In this document: one piece after another, positions 13,774 through 23,782 of the stretch
Layout of the letters: each line of letters opens with the position of its first letter
Position numbering within the stretch: the stretch's first letter is position 1
Source: Ricinus communis
Taxonomy: Eukaryota > Streptophyta > Magnoliopsida > Malpighiales > Euphorbiaceae
Direction of reading: 5' to 3'
DNA: 64,000 nt
Assembly (NCBI RefSeq): GCF_019578655.1
Contig: NC_063258.1
Span: 5,005,283 to 5,069,282 of the forward strand
Translations under genes and position numbers: made by a program
The notes under the pieces: model-generated
The model's database searches: none
The model's input: the letters and a program-made list of their open reading frames with translations, nothing else
Told to the model about the DNA's origin: nothing

Positions 13774-14435
13774 GCACACACACTCGTATTGGCATATCAA
13801 ACAAGTCGAAAAATGATGCTGAGGGCAGAGACTACCAAATTCATCAGTTTTACACACTATTTTTTCTTTATTTTCATTGGAGGTCCCATGAGCCCTGGGA
13901 CACACAGCAACGCAGCCATACCCTTATATATCTCTCACCAGAAATATTATGATAAATTTCAAACAATTTTGGAACTAGATACCTCCCAATTCTCATAAGC
14001 AAGGATTGACAATACTAGCCAAGCCAATCGTTAATTCGCTCATTCTACACTGTTAAATAATCATGGCCCTGTAAATGTGTACAAAGGATTTCTACCTTGA
14101 TGGGGACATACAACAAGAAACTAACATCACTACCCTAACCAGATCAATCATTACTTCAATAAAAAAGAAAAGAAAAGAAAAGAAAAGAAAAGAAAAGAAA
14201 GGGAAGAAAAAAAACCAAAGCATGTCAAATAACCCCATCCATTACATAATTTTCGGAAGAAAAAAAAAAAGCATGTCAGAATGACCGACCCAACCAATAT
14301 GCAATAAGGAGAAAACAAACGAAGAAATAAATTGGAAAATTGGAATGGAATTCGATTACCCTTGAAAGCGCGGTGGAGTTGCATAGCATCATCTCTAGGG
14401 GAAGCAAGCGCCGGGGGGATGTTTAGAGTTGCCAT
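9044..14435 (-). CDS. ANN5: Annexin, D5 type (six exons, 316 aa)
   Basis: A calcium-dependent phospholipid-binding protein of the cytosol and membrane surface, involved in membrane traffic and stress responses in plants. Exons on the - strand are 14435-14360, 11634-11489, 11300-11082, 10309-10094, 10011-9922 and 9247-9044. All introns are GT-AG, phases are consistent and the stop is TAG. The 316 residues equal the length of Arabidopsis AnnAt5, and the start ([17 protein letters not shown]) and end ([14 protein letters not shown]) match that subgroup. Four annexin repeats are present. Repeat 1 has GFGC (26-29) with Glu68 and the conserved plant His40. Repeats 2 and 3 lack a full GxGT calcium loop, as is usual in plants. 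Repeat 4 has an intact GLGT (257-260) with Glu299. Intron 1 is 2.7 kb and carries satellite repeats. The D5 assignment rests on remembered sequence similarity, not an alignment. Confidence 0.93.
11841..11908. repeat. Three-copy 22-bp tandem repeat in annexin intron 1
   Basis: ATCTTAACTATGATAACTGA plus two more bases is repeated three times, with one C/T change in the last copy. It lies inside the first annexin intron. Confidence 0.85.
12671..13158. repeat. Tandem duplication of about 256 bp inside annexin intron 1
   Basis: A block starting GTAGTTTTTAGCTTCTTCTA (12671) and ending near ATTTTCCAGGTCATG (12926) recurs directly afterwards (12927 to about 13158). The shared landmarks are CCAATAGACCAACATAA, CCCTACTCTT and AAAAAACTTATGCAACC. 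The copies differ by scattered substitutions and small indels, so the duplication is not recent. Confidence 0.75.
13743..13771. repeat. (CT)n microsatellite in annexin intron 1
   Basis: About 14 uninterrupted CT units. Open frames on both strands across this tract are repeat artefacts. Confidence 0.95.
14163..14200. repeat. (AAAAG)n microsatellite in annexin intron 1
   Basis: About seven AAAAG units close to the 5' end of the annexin transcript, within intron 1. Confidence 0.9.
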
Positions 14436-15598
14436 CGTTTTCTTCTTCCTTTCAGCTTTTCGAAATTCCTACTTTTGAATTTTGATCTGAATTTGCTGGT
14501 TTTCGCTAAATTTGACCCAAGCCAATTTTAAAAAGGCAAAACCCGGTTAAGCACCTGAATTTTTCTGTTTTATTTAATTAAATCCTTAAATTTTAATTTA
14601 TTTTATTAAATCCTTATATTTTCATTTTTAATTTTATTATACATGTTTCATAAAAATTCTTATTTATTATTATTCAGTCTTAATACTTTTGTTTTTAATT
14701 TAATTTAGAACTAATAAACACTCAATAAAAATATAAATATTTAATAAAATAAAATAAAAACTAAATAATTTTAATAAAATATATTTAAAAATATAAAAAT
14801 TATATTTACCCATTAGAAAACTTCCTACTACAGTGTACTACTCGTGGCATAAGCAATGTCCTTATTTGTTTAAGTAGTCACGTGGTTTAAATTGTTTTAA
14901 AAACTGTTATACTTTTTTTGGGGACAGAGTGTTACTATTGGTCAGTGAGAATCGGTAAATCACCCCCAATATTGATAACTTTCTTTTAGGTGTTTTCGTG
15001 GTGATAGATACTTGCGTTCTGCGCGGTTATAGTTTATATTTTCATATTATTATTATTTTAGATTAATATTTAAATTTAAAAATTAAGTATTGATAAAGTG
15101 ATATATGGCTAATATTATTAATAAAGTTATTTGCTAATTTCATATCACAAAAGAAGAACTTACAAATACTACTTTTTTAATTAATTAGGCTGCAATTTAA
15201 ATTATATATACTGAAATTGAATAACGAATAAATGGGATATGTTTATCTAATCTTTTCTTATTTAATTTTTTATTTTACAAAATTCAATTACATAAACAAA
15301 AATTAAAAAATAAAATTTTATTGATTTAGAAAATAATAAGAACGAAGATGGAATATAAAAAATAAAAAGTATCTTTTCTTTATTATGAACTGAAACTATA
15401 TAAAGGTAACTATACTTTTGTAATTTCTTTTATAATTGTTTTATTATTTATGAATATATTTTGGGTATTGTAAATTATATATGTTTTTTAATTACAAAGG
15501 AAAAAAGAAAGAGAAAAATATATTATAATTAAATTAGTTCATCAAATAATATATGAAAAGGGTTATGACTTTTAAGATAGAAGAAGGCATCCTAATAA
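14436..15598. other. Annexin 5' flank and AT-rich spacer
   Basis: The first hundred bases are the probable annexin 5' UTR and promoter (- strand); I saw no clear TATA box. From about 14540 the sequence is AT-rich, with AAATCCTTATATTTTCATTT-type stretches like those in phosphatase intron 4 (about 44550-44640). No gene was seen. Confidence 0.5.
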
Positions 15599-15975
15599 TT
15601 AAGAAAATAGCTATGAGAAAAGCATCAACCCATAATATAAGATCAAGGTTGGCATGATAAAGTAACGTAAAGCCCATTTCTACTATTAATGGTACTACTT
15701 CGTTTGGTTTGAGAGTTCTAGAACAAAGAAATGTGATGAAGGATTCCATAATTTTCTAAAAATGTTGTGTATGAATGTAATGGATTTGGGCTATGAATTT
15801 GGATTTGAATCAAATTCTTTGTTTGAAAGTAATATGAGCTAGGCTTCTATTCAAACATTTGGTCTTCAAAATGTAACCATTGACGATTTTCTAAACCGGT
15901 ATGAATGTCTTTTAAACCGCTACGAATGTCGTGATCGTGAAATTTTTATTGCAATTGTGATTTCACCTAATCTAT

Positions 15976-16071
15976 GAGAGCCTTCATCACATCTTGAATC
16001 ACAGTCTGTGGAGCTGAATTTACCATTTTCTTGTGGTTACAAGTTAACAGGTACGGATGCAATTCTGGGCT
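15976..16071 (-). pseudogene. Possible terminal exon fragment, unknown protein (copy A)
   Basis: On the - strand, after a possible acceptor (ATAGCCCAG), the frame reads LHPYLLTCNHKKMV, then NSAPQTVIQDVMKALID and a TAG stop. The same frame and stop are kept in copy B (19335 onward) with a few substitutions. It looks like the last exon of a protein-coding gene caught in the duplicated segment. I do not recognise the protein, and no upstream exon was found. Chance remains possible. Confidence 0.25.
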
Positions 16072-16370
16072 ATTTCAATAAATATTGAAAATCTTATTTT
16101 TGTAATCGTTATTAAAGAATTGTCTCGATTTAGGAGGTAGAAATGAAATTTAAGTATTTCAACTTTGAACTTCAAATGATAAATACTTGAAGTCCTATAT
16201 GAAAATCTCTTAGAAATAATATTTAATACTATTCAATTTAATTGTAAAGATCAAAATTAAAAATTGCTAACTTAGGCTAACATAATATTATAAAATTGAT
16301 TTTATACTTTCAATTTTAAAAATTTGAGTATTAATAATTTATGTGAATTCAATAGATATATATTTAATAA

Positions 16371-16372
<2 letters not shown>

Positions 16373-16406
<34 letters not shown>
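16373..16406. repeat. (TTA)n microsatellite, copy A
   Basis: About 11 TTA units. The homologous tract in copy B (19744-19803) is about 20 units, showing length change since the duplication. Confidence 0.9.
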
Positions 16407-16902
16407 GTAATAAATATTTTTTTCTAATTATAATTAATTACATTAAATTGCTCCTTATTTTAAATAATAAATTTCAAATAAATTAAGTCTTAGTGAATTA
16501 TTATGAATTTATTTTTAAAAAGTAAATGACTTATTCTTTAATTAAATAATAATCTTTTTATTCTAAAAAAAGCATATTAATTATATTGACATTTAATTAT
16601 ATGATTTCTAATTAAATTATAATGCATTATTCAAAAAATCGTGTATTTATTATGTTTTCAATATAATTAATGAATTACCAAAATAACTATATTTTATAAG
16701 GATATTTAGCATAATTTAATATGAGTTCTTTAATAAATTTGAGTTGCAAAAACTTATAGATATATGTATATTAGCATTTAAAACTGAATTCTTGCTAATA
16801 AAAGAAAGTAGTAAATTAAAAAAATTTCTTTCTAAAAAAGGTATAGAAATTTCTCCAATATTAGTCCTATTGTATGGAAGTAGTGATATAAGGTAAAATT
16901 AA

Positions 16903-17330
16903 TGTAACGATTCGGAACCAGATCACATGAGATATTGTCTTCTTTGGCTCCTACCGGCCTCACAGTTTGTTCCCTTAGCAAATTCGAGAACTTCCCTGGA
17001 GATCATCCATCCTAAAAGATTTTTGTACCAAGCATGTTTAACTTTGGAGTTCCTACAACTCCACAACTGAAAAACATCTTATGTGATTAGTTTCAAAAGA
17101 TGTATTATGTAATTAGTTTCAAAAGATGTCTTATGTGATTAGTTCCAACTCTTTATATATAATATATCAATTATTTCCTGGTCCATTTGGATGTGCAGTT
17201 CGATTCATTCATGTACTCTCGTATCTTAAAGTGCTGCCTTTCTAGAAGTCTGCTAGAAGTCGCTCTTTGTCCAGGCATCCTATCCTTGCCCCAACATCCA
17301 CTTCCCACTTCTCTTAGCCAAGTTGTCATA
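16903..17330 (-). repeat. Cassandra 3' LTR with 5S-like segment (copy A)
   Basis: 428 bp. It contains the 5S-derived tract at about 16985-17055 and a short internal tandem of ATGTGATTAGTTCCAAAAG-type units (about 17075-17145) that is expanded in copy B. Confidence 0.85.
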
Positions 17331-17401
17331 TGCCCACCAGCTTTCACCCGGTTTGTCCTCGAACCACACATCTATTAGAAGGATTCTACTTTGATACAAT
17401 T

Positions 17402-17798
17402 TGTAATGATCCAGAACTAGATCATATGAGATATTATCTGCTTGGCTGCCACTAAACTCACATTTTTGTCCCTTTTGTGGATTTGAAAACTTCCTAGAAG
17501 GCTATCAAACCTGAAATTTTCCTGAACTAAGCACGTTTAACTTTAGAGTTCCTACAACTTCATAGCCAAACAACCAAAAGGCACCTCATGTGATTAGTTC
17601 AAACTTTATATATATATGCTATCAACCATTCTTGCCCCCTTTCAATGTGCAATTGGATTCATTCATGAACCCCCGTACTTTAAAGTGATGTCATCCTAGA
17701 AGCCTGTCAGAAGCCACTCCTTGTCTAGGCACCTTATTCTTGCCCCGACGTCTACTTCCCGCATTCACCAAACCACTTCTCTAGGCTAGACTGTCACA
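17402..17798 (-). repeat. Cassandra 5' LTR (copy A)
   Basis: 397 bp, diverged from its partner LTR. The 5S-like stretch is also recognisable here (about 17485-17555, for example TTAACTTTAGAGTTCC on the + strand). The extent of LTR-LTR divergence suggests an old insertion. Confidence 0.82.
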
Positions 17799-18791
17799 AT
17801 TAATCAAGACAATTAAAAAATAATAATTTCTTCTAAAGATAAGCATAAAAAGATAATCTCTAATTCAAGTGTTTTTACACTTAAAGCTATCTTATAAATT
17901 AATATTTTTATAGTTTTTATAATTTAGTATTAATATAATATTTATTTACAATAAAAAATCTTGTATTAAGTGTTTTAGCATGAAATTAATTACATTTAAT
18001 ACATATTAAATAAAATTATATATATTTTAATTTTATTAAAAATAAAACAAAATAATTTATATAACAAAATTTATAATATTTTATAATTTTTTGATAATTG
18101 GTAATAAATTATTTATAATATAATTTTATTAAATAAAATAATATAACTAAATATTATATAATTAATTAATTGAATAATTAATTTAAAATAATATCAATCA
18201 TAAATTTATAAAATATAATATACTTATAATATATTGGAATAATCTTTCTTTCTTTCTTTTTTCTTTTCTCTTTTGGCTACAATTATTTTTGTTTTTCTCG
18301 AGAAGGCTTATCGAATCCATTGAATAAATCGTAATTCAAACAAGACTCCTAGTTTTTGCCTACATTCATTCTTTGGAAGATTTGCTAACAACAAAGCCCT
18401 AAAATAATAATTAAAGAAAAAGTAAAGAAAAAAATAAAAAATTATTACGTGTCGAAACAAGAGTGCACGAGGGTGAACTCATCATTCAGAAAGCGATACT
18501 TGTAGATGTGAATATGAAAGAATTTATATTTTTAAATAAGGAATTAAATATTCTAAATATAACTCAAAATCAAATAAATCTAATTTCGACTATTTTAACA
18601 AAGGAATATATAAATTTTATTTAAGAATTAAATAAATTTTAATTTTAAAAATTTATAAACATATCTATTATATAATTACTTAAATTAGTTAAATAAAATA
18701 AAATCTAAAAATATTAAATTTTAATATTTAAGTTAAAGTCTAAATTTTGAATTATTAGATTTTTATATATTAAATATTTGTATTTTATAAT

Positions 18792-18986
18792 ATCAGAGTC
18801 TTGGTGACAGAGAAGAGAAACCTAGCTATCATGACTTCAGAAATCACTACTCACACCTCTACTTTACAACTCTTTCCTTCTTGCAGAAAAACTATATCCA
18901 ATAAGATTGACCATCTTGTGAAAATTTCTCATATTCCTGAGAATGTCCAAATCAAAAACACTCTTGTACTATTTATAAGATCAAGG
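18792..18986. other. Unique spacer between the two segmental copies
   Basis: 195 bp, clearly less AT-rich than its surroundings. An open + strand frame runs 18801-18998 (MTSEITTHTSTLQLFPSCR in part). It might be an exon relic or just a unique spacer; I recognise no protein family. Confidence 0.4.
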
Positions 18987-19334
18987 TTAAGAAAATAGCT
19001 ATGAGAAAAGCATCAACCCATAATATAAGATCATGTAAAGCCCATTTCTACTATTAATGGTGCTACTTCGTTTGGTTTGAGAGTTCTAGAACAAAGAAAT
19101 GTGATGAAGGATTCCATAATTTTCTAAAAATGTTGTGTATGAATGTAATGGATTTGGGCTATGAATTTGGATTTGAATCAAATTCTTTGTTTGAAAGTAA
19201 TATGAGCTAGGCTTCTATTCATACATTTGGTCTTCAAAATGTAACCATTGACGATTTTCTAAACCGGTATGAATGTCTTTTAAACCGCTACGAATGTCGT
19301 GATCGTGAAATCTTTATTGCAATTGTGATTTCAC

Positions 19335-19430
19335 CTAATCTATGAGAGCCTTCATCACATCTTGAATCACAGTCTGTGGAGCTGATTTTACCATTTTCTT
19401 GTGGTTACAAGTTAACGGGTACGGACGCAA
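19335..19430 (-). pseudogene. Possible terminal exon fragment, unknown protein (copy B)
   Basis: Counterpart of the fragment in copy A. The frame reads PLTCNHKKMVKSAPQTVIQD and ends with the same TAG stop. The frame is open in both copies despite substitutions, which is mild evidence that it was coding before the duplication. Confidence 0.25.
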
Positions 19431-19741
19431 TTCTGGGGTTATTTCAATAAATATTGAAAATTTTATTTTTGTAATCGCTATTAAAGAATTGTCGTCTCGA
19501 GTTAGGAGGTAGAAATGAAATTTAAGTATTTCAACTTTGAACTTCAAATGATAAATACTTGAAGTCCTATATGAAAATCTCTTAGAAATAATATTAATAC
19601 TATTCAATTTAATTGTGAAAATCAAAATTAAAAATTGCTAACTTAGGCTAACATAATATTATAAAATTGATTTTATATTTTCAATTTTAAAAATTTGAGT
19701 ATTAATAATTTATGTGAATTCAATAGATATATATTTAATAA

Positions 19742-19743
<2 letters not shown>

Positions 19744-19803
<60 letters not shown>
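19744..19803. repeat. (TTA)n microsatellite, copy B
   Basis: About 20 units, versus about 11 in copy A. Confidence 0.9.
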
Positions 19804-19804
<1 letters not shown>

Positions 19805-20302
19805 GATGTAATAAATATTTTTTCTAATTATAATTAATTACATTAAATTGCTCCTTATTTTGAATAATAAATTTCAAATAAATTAAGTCTTAGTGAATTA
19901 TTATGAATTTATTTTTAAACAGTAAATGACTTATTCTTTAATTAAATAATAATCTTTTTATTCTAAAAAAAGCATATTAATTATATTGACATTTAATTAT
20001 ATGATTTCTAATTAAATTATAATGCATTATTCAAAAAATAGTGTATTTATTATGTTTTCAATATAATTAATGAATTACCAAAATAACTATATTTTATAAG
20101 GATATTTAGCATAATTTAATATGTGTTTTTTAATAAATTTGAGTTGCAAAAACTTATAGATATATGTATATTAGCATTTAAACTGAATTCTTGCTAATAA
20201 AAGAAAGTAGTAATTTGAAAAATTTTCTTTCGAAAAAAAAGTATAGAAATTTCTCCAATATTAGTCCTATTGTATGGAAGTAGCAATGTAAGGTAAAATT
20301 AA

Positions 20303-20966
20303 TGTAACGATTCGGAATCAGATCACATGAGGTATTGTCTTCTTTGGCCCTTATCGGCCTAACAGTTTTGTTCCTTTAGCAAATTCGAGAATTTTCCTAG
20401 AGATCATCCATCCTAAAAGATTTTTGTACCAAACACGTTTAACTTTGGAGTTCCTACAACTCCACAACTAAAAAACATCTTATGTGATTAGTTCCAAAAT
20501 ATGTATTATGTGATTAATTCCAAAAGATGCCTTATGTAATTAGTTCCAAAAGATGTCTTATGTAATTAGTTCCAAAAGATGTCTTATGTGATTAGTTCCA
20601 ACTCTTTACATATAATCTATCAATTATTTCCTGCTCCATTTGGATGTGCAGTTCGATTCATTCATGTACTCCCGTATCTTAAAGTGTTGCATTTCTAGAA
20701 GTCGCTCTTTGTCTAGACATCCTATTCTTACCCCAACATCCACTTCCCACTTCTCTAAGCCAAGTTGTCATATGCCCACCAGTTTTCGCCCGGTTTGTCC
20801 TCGAACCACACATCTATTAGAAAGATCCTACTTTGATACAATTTGTAATTACCCAGAACCATAACCATATCACATGAGATATTATCCACTTTGGCTCTCA
20901 TTGAACTCATAGTTTTATCTCTTTTGTGGATTCAAAAACTTCCTAGAAGGCCATATAACCTGAAAT
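20303..20966 (-). mobile_element. Cassandra TRIM, copy B, truncated by deletion
   Basis: The left LTR (20303-20772) is complete and slightly longer than in copy A, because a unit ending ATGTGATTAGTTCCAAAAG is present about five times (about 20475-20605). The 71-bp internal segment follows. The second LTR starts at 20844 but stops at about 20966, where the deletion joins it to flanking DNA. The 5S-like box A and box C motifs are still present on the - strand. Confidence 0.82.
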
Positions 20967-21580
20967 AAAGTAATATAACTAAATATTATATAATAATTAA
21001 TTTAAAATAATATCAATCATAAATTTATAAAATATAATACACTTATAATACATTGGAATAATCTTTCTTTCTTTCCTTTTCTTTTCTCTTTTGGTGACAA
21101 TTATTTTTGTTTTTCTCGAGAAGGCTTATTGAATCCATTGAATAAATCGTAATGCAAACAAGACTCCTAGTTTTTGCCTACATTCATTCTTTGGAAGATT
21201 TGCTAACAACAAAGCCCTAAAATAATAATTAAAGAAAAAGTAAAGAAAAAATAAAAATAAAATTATTACGTGTCGATACAGGAGTGCACAAGGGTGAACC
21301 CATCATTTAGAAAGCCATACTTGTACTTGTGAAAATGAAAGATTTCATACTTCTAAATAAAGAATTAAATATTCTAAATATAACTCAGAATTAAATAAAT
21401 CTAATTTCAATTATTATAACAAACGAATATATAATTTCAAATTTTAAAATAATTATGAACGTCTATTATATAATTATTTAAATTAGTTAAATAAAATAAA
21501 ATTTAAAAAAATTAAATTTTAATATTTAAGTTAAAATTTAAATTTAAATTTTATATATTAAATGTTTTGTATTTTATAAT

Positions 21581-23782
21581 AATTATTGTCCCAATTTACT
21601 ATTATTATTAATATCATTTTTATTAATTTTTATTTATTTTAACTAAAATTTAAATCTATTTAATTTTATAAAAATTATAAATATATTTACTAAAATAAGT
21701 AAAATCAAATTTATTTATTCAGGAGTTTTGTCTCCGCATTTTTGCACCACAAATCTGCTTTTCCTCTTATTTAGTTTAAAATAATAACAAAAGTCATCTA
21801 TCTACACGTGTCAGTTTCTCTACCGCACAAACTGAAAAAGAAAAGAGGTCCAGCATCAAAGTTAGACGGAACTGCCGCCGACTATACATAGAATAATTAG
21901 GAAAATTGACAAAAACGTTTCGTGAAGCTTTTTGAAATCAAAAGACAAACCAAACTAAGTCTCTTGGACATGTCGCCCATGCTTATCATTTGTTTGGAAA
22001 GAAAAGTGGGAAGGAAGAGAAAACTAATTTTTACTCTTTTTCATTTAAAAGCAAGTAAAAAGTAAAATAAAAAATTTAATATATCTTAAAAAAAATTAAA
22101 TATTTATTATTATAAATGTTTTATAAAAATATATCTTATAGGGATAAATATATAAATTGTTTTAGAAGCTCAATAATTAAAGTAAAATTATTTTTGTACT
22201 CTTTAGATTCATATGATTAGAAATTGACAGTTTGAGATATATTTTTATAATATGGGATATTGTGCAAATATTTACAGGACTTAAATGATTAACAGTTCTC
22301 CGAGCACGTTAAAAATTCATCCTAGAGTCGCCCTGTCTTTTTATAATTCTTTAATCTTTTTAAATAGAAAAAATTACAACCATTTTCTCACTTTTTTTTT
22401 TATTTTTTTCTTTATTTTCACTTTCATCTTCTCTCAAATATAAAATTAGATTTTCTATATTTTAAGATAAATTTATTCTTACTAATTCAATGCGTTAAAA
22501 TTTAAAAAAGAAAATTAATAGTGAAGGATATAATAATAATTTTATTTTTACTAACATCATAATTCTTAAAAAAAGGTTAATACTCATTGAAGTATTACCT
22601 ATTTATATAATTATCTCATATATAATTATTAAGTTATGAGTCTTGTATGATGATTCCAAATGAAAAGAGAGAATGACTTGTGCATTAGTAGTTAAGTATA
22701 ATTAATATAAATATTTTATTAGAGTTAAAGTAAAATTTTATTTATTGTTAAGATTTTCTCAACTATAAAATACAATTTTATTTCAATATATTAAATGAAA
22801 ATATTAGTTTGTTTTAACCCATTTAACTTTTTTTTCAATAACAAAATAAAAATTTGGTTTCAATAATATAAAATAAGATTCTAATCCCTTTTAACTTATA
22901 GAGGAGGAATTAAAAAAAAAAATAATATAAGAAGTTAATTAGCAAGAGGTTAACACTTGATCTCCTCTGCCCTTTTTCTTTATGTACTTTTGGTAAGGGT
23001 TTACCTATTAAATAGGTTAGTAGTTAATCTCCTTGTAATATTTTTTTTGGTAGAGGATTAGAAGAAAATTAATACATATATTTCATTGTTTTTATTTTAT
23101 TATTAGTTAATTTAGACAATATTGATTTATTAATTAATCATTTTTATTTAATTTTTTAAAATTATATCAATTATCACTAATACGTTAATCATTCCCTTTA
23201 TTTTATTAATATTACTAGAGAAGATTAACAAGTTATATATAAAGTATTAATGTATTTAAAGCAAAAGTACATACTTAAACCTAAAATAATATAAAAGGAT
23301 AATCATAAAATTGTAAGATAAATACTTAATTTTCAACTTAATAAGTGATTGCAATAAAGTTAGCCTTTGAAATCAATTCACAAGAACCTTAACTTTTTAA
23401 TAAAAATAAAAAGTGTAATTTTCATCTCACTTTTTTTAGCATATATGTAAGAAAATAATTTAATTATTTTTAAGTAGCATATATACACAAAAAGAATTTA
23501 ATTATTTTTAACGAATCTAAAGAATTCTTATATTCAGTAATTTTTAAAATTTTAAATTTACATATATATATATATATATAATAAAGGAGAAGAAAGTTAA
23601 ATAGCTTATCATTTAAGAAAAATATTTTTCTAAAATTTAATTAAATAAATAATTATAAATTTCTATAATACTAAAACTGTTATTAAAATATAAATAATTA
23701 TAATAAAATAAAATCAATAATATTATAATTTAATCTCAAACTCTATAAAATAGTAACGCTTATATAAAACTCTTATTAATTT
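21581..23782. other. Non-coding spacer
   Basis: AT-rich. A less AT-rich patch at about 21730-21990 carries a CACGTG core (ACACGTGTC, near 21805), a G-box/ABRE-like hexamer, but no gene next to it. Around 23562-23580 there is a short (TA)n run. No coding sequence was seen. Confidence 0.5.

Larger units (their letters stand above)
16903..17798 (-). mobile_element. Cassandra TRIM retrotransposon (complete, 896 bp, 5S-derived LTRs)
   Basis: A non-autonomous terminal-repeat retrotransposon in miniature. On the - strand the element reads TGTGACAG...GTTACA and is flanked by the 5-bp direct repeat ATTAA (16898-16902 and 17799-17803). LTRs are 17402-17798 (5') and 16903-17330 (3'), separated by only 71 bp. 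Next to the 5' LTR the - strand reads TTGTATCAAAGTAGAATCC, a worn initiator-Met-tRNA primer site (TGGTATCAGAGC type). Both LTRs contain a 5S-rRNA-like tract. On the - strand it includes AGTTAAACATGCTTGG (5S box A is AGTTAAGCGTGCTTGG) and GGATGGATGATCTCCAGGGA (5S box C is GGATGGGTGACCTCCTGGGA). A 5S-derived Pol III promoter in the LTR is the defining feature of the Cassandra family. There is no coding capacity, as expected. Confidence 0.88.
15599..18791. repeat. Segmental duplication, copy A (3.2 kb)
   Basis: Starts TTAAGAAAATAGCTATGAGA and ends near TTTGTATTTTATAAT. The same sequence, with a few per cent substitutions, recurs in direct orientation at 18987-21580. Copy A contains a complete Cassandra retrotransposon (16903-17798), a (TTA)n tract and the AT-rich 17804-18791 segment. 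The left block carries a ~21-bp stretch (GGTTGGCATGATAAAGTAAC) absent from copy B. Confidence 0.92.
18987..21580. repeat. Segmental duplication, copy B (2.6 kb)
   Basis: Direct copy of 15599-18791. Relative to copy A it lacks about 0.6 kb (A coordinates about 17516-18132), which removed most of the second Cassandra LTR and the adjacent AT-rich DNA. The join lies at the short shared sequence GAAAT/AAATA, near 20962-20970. The remaining sequence is collinear up to TTTGTATTTTATAAT near 21580. Confidence 0.92.

Noticed and set aside
13626..13952. Open frames on both strands across the (CT)n tract
   Set aside because: They lie inside annexin intron 1 and owe their length to the CT/AG repeat.
15534..15749. 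71-codon - strand frame with a hydrophobic middle
   Set aside because: It crosses the segmental duplication boundary and is not preserved in the second copy.
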